DNA of 6,406 bases, taken from Desulfobacterales bacterium (GTDB taxonomy: Bacteria; Desulfobacterota; Desulfobacteria; Desulfobacterales; UBA11574). The stretch's first letter is position 1, and each line of letters begins with the position of its first letter. The notes under the pieces were generated by a model. That model ran no database searches. It was not told the DNA's origin and saw only the letters and a list, made by a program, of their open reading frames with translations. Shown here one piece after another: positions 5,123 to 6,406 of this stretch. A program made the position numbers and the translations under genes. The stretch lies in assembly GCA_030601485.1 (NCBI GenBank), contig JAUVTO010000105.1, forward strand, positions 1-6,406. The letters run 5' to 3'.

Positions 5123-6406
5123 TTAAATCTCCATCATGATCCGTTCCGGATTTTCAATATGTTCCTTAATCCGTACCAAAAAGGTGACTGCTTCTCTTCC
5201 GTCCACGATCCGGTGATCATAGCTAAGGGCCACGTACATCATGGGCCGTATTTTTATTTCATTATCAACCACCACCGGCCGTTTTTCAATTTTATGCATT
5301 CCCAATATGCCGCTTTGGGGCATATTTAGAATCGGGGTGCTGAGCAGAGATCCAAACACTCCGCCGTTACTGATAGTGAATGTACCTCCCTCCAGATCGG
5401 AAAGCTCAAGGCGATTGTTTTTTATTTTATCCACATAGTCCACAATAGCCTGTTCGAGTTGGGCAAAGCTTAAAGTCTCAGCATTGCGAATGACCGGGAC
5501 CACCAGACCGCGGGCGGTGCTGATGGCAACGCCGATATGGTGATAGTGGTGGTAGACAATCTCTTTTTCATCAATAAATGCGTTAATTTCAGGGAATTCT
5601 TTGAGGGTGTCCACGCACGCTTTGATAAAGAAAGACATAAATCCCAGTGACACCCCATACTTTTCACGAAAGCTTTCCTTGAACTGCGTCCGGATGGCCA
5701 TGGTACGACTCATGTCGATCTCGTTAAAAGTGGTGAGCATGGCGGTATTCTGTTTGGCTTCCACAAGCCGTGATGCAATGCGCTGGCGAATCGGACTCAT
5801 GGGTTTGCGTGTAATCTCTTCTCTCCCGGAAATGACCGGCTCCGGGGATATCCCAGGCTTTGAAATTGCAACTTCACTAATTCCAGATGGAACCTTTTGT
5901 TGAGTTGGAACAGCAAACTTGCCCTGTTCCAGGTAGAGGAGCACATCGCCTTTGGTAATCCTGTTGCCTGGTCCGGTGCCGGTGATTGACGCAACATCAA
6001 GATTTTTTTCAGCAACCAATCGGCGGACTGAGGGCGGCAGTATTTGCCGGATGCCGGTCAGCATCGGATCGGGCTGTTCGGGTTCAGGTGGAGCTATTGC
6101 CGGCGCAGGTTCCTCTGTCTCTACAGGTGGTGCCGAAGGAATTATCTTTTCTTCTTCTGGCGGGGTCGGTTCTGGAGGATGTGCGGTGACAGCCTCCATG
6201 GCAATGGTTCCCACCACTGTACCGATGGCAACGGTCTCCCCTTGGGATACAAGTATCTTTAAAACCCCTGTAGCTTCTGCCACGATTTCCAGAGTTACCT
6301 TGTCGGTTTCAACAACAAAGAGTGGTTCGTCTTTTTGAGTCGTATCGCCGTCCTTTTTGTACCACTCCACAAGAACCGCTTCCTGTACCGATTCTCCAAC
6401 ACTCGG
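5123..6406 (-). CDS. sucB: Dihydrolipoyl succinyltransferase (E2 of 2-oxoglutarate dehydrogenase), 5' end cut by window edge
   Basis: E2 core subunit that transfers succinyl groups from its lipoyl arm to CoA in the cytoplasmic 2-oxoglutarate dehydrogenase complex. 427 residues are visible. Domains in order (visible numbering): lipoyl domain 1-72 with the modified lysine in ETDKVTLEI (Lys36, codon 6299-6301); Pro/Glu-rich linker about 76-112; peripheral subunit-binding domain about 123-160 (LPPSVRRLVAEK...GNRITKGDV); catalytic acyltransferase domain about 198-427 with the active-site motif DHRIVDG (His398, Asp402). A GTG at 6368-6370 could be taken as the start, but the codons upstream of it read PSVGESVQEAVLV, the conserved beginning of a lipoyl domain. 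The gene therefore runs off the edge and probably lacks only about 6-8 residues. The SYDHRIVDG form and single lipoyl domain favour the succinyl over the acetyl type; a branched-chain or pyruvate E2 is less likely. Stop is TAA; lpdA follows after 2 nt. Confidence 0.93.
   Translation of the reverse strand, partial: PSVGESVQEAVLVEWYKKDGDTTQKDEPLFVVETDKVTLEIVAEATGVLKILVSQGETVAIGTVVGTIAMEAVTAHPPEPTPPEEEKIIPSAPPVETEEPAPAIAPPEPEQPDPMLTGIRQILPPSVRRLVAEKNLDVASITGTGPGNRITKGDVLLYLEQGKFAVPTQQKVPSGISEVAISKPGISPEPVISGREEITRKPMSPIRQRIASRLVEAKQNTAMLTTFNEIDMSRTMAIRTQFKESFREKYGVSLGFMSFFIKACVDTLKEFPEINAFIDEKEIVYHHYHHIGVAISTARGLVVPVIRNAETLSFAQLEQAIVDYVDKIKNNRLELSDLEGGTFTISNGGVFGSLLSTPILNMPQSGILGMHKIEKRPVVVDNEIKIRPMMYVALSYDHRIVDGREAVTFLVRIKEHIENPERIMMEI

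Noticed and set aside
6368..6370. GTG as the start codon of the E2 gene
   Set aside because: The upstream in-frame codons to the window edge encode PSVGESVQEAVLV, the conserved first strand region of a lipoyl domain, so the real start is outside.

Overview
All the genes in this window lie on the minus strand, so transcription runs from high to low coordinates. The protein types and the intergenic sequence (A/C-rich heptad repeats, long imperfect hairpins, a 'CTTTGTGTCTTTGTG'-type inverted repeat) suggest an anaerobic delta-proteobacterium of the Desulfobacterota, possibly Desulfobacterales. That assignment is inference from resemblance; there is no taxonomic marker here.

Right part (6406 to 3693): the 3' end of a 2-oxo acid dehydrogenase operon. 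The E2 gene (dihydrolipoyl succinyltransferase type, sucB/odhB) is cut by the window edge only a few codons from its start. It is followed after 2 nt by lpdA (E3, dihydrolipoamide dehydrogenase), whose Shine-Dalgarno sequence lies inside the E2 coding end. The E1 gene is probably just outside the right edge. A 508-nt non-coding stretch follows (3692 to 3185), filled with hairpins and A/C-rich heptad repeats forming a MITE-like palindromic element.

Middle and left part (3184 to 1): a second, different pyridine nucleotide-disulphide oxidoreductase (MerA-like, not a true E3), then a 337-nt gap with two inverted-repeat elements, then two genes diagnostic of arsenosugar biosynthesis. These are a small carboxymuconolactone-decarboxylase/AhpD-like 'peroxidase-like' protein and the radical SAM enzyme ArsS. 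ArsS attaches the 5'-deoxyadenosyl group of SAM to methylated arsenic. The MerA-like flavoprotein may supply thiol redox chemistry to this pathway, but only position supports that.

The most striking feature is in arsS. The frame is interrupted by a single amber codon (TAG, 233-235), yet the same frame continues without another stop for 77 codons to the window edge and encodes a perfectly recognisable ArsS C-terminal domain, with no residue missing or added around the TAG. None of the four other genes ends in TAG. Three readings compete: amber recoding (pyrrolysine is known in some Desulfobacterota), a split gene using an SD-ATG restart that overlaps the stop, or a recent nonsense mutation or sequencing error. 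The second notable point is a 125-nt palindromic element whose end forms the stop codon of the MerA-like gene.
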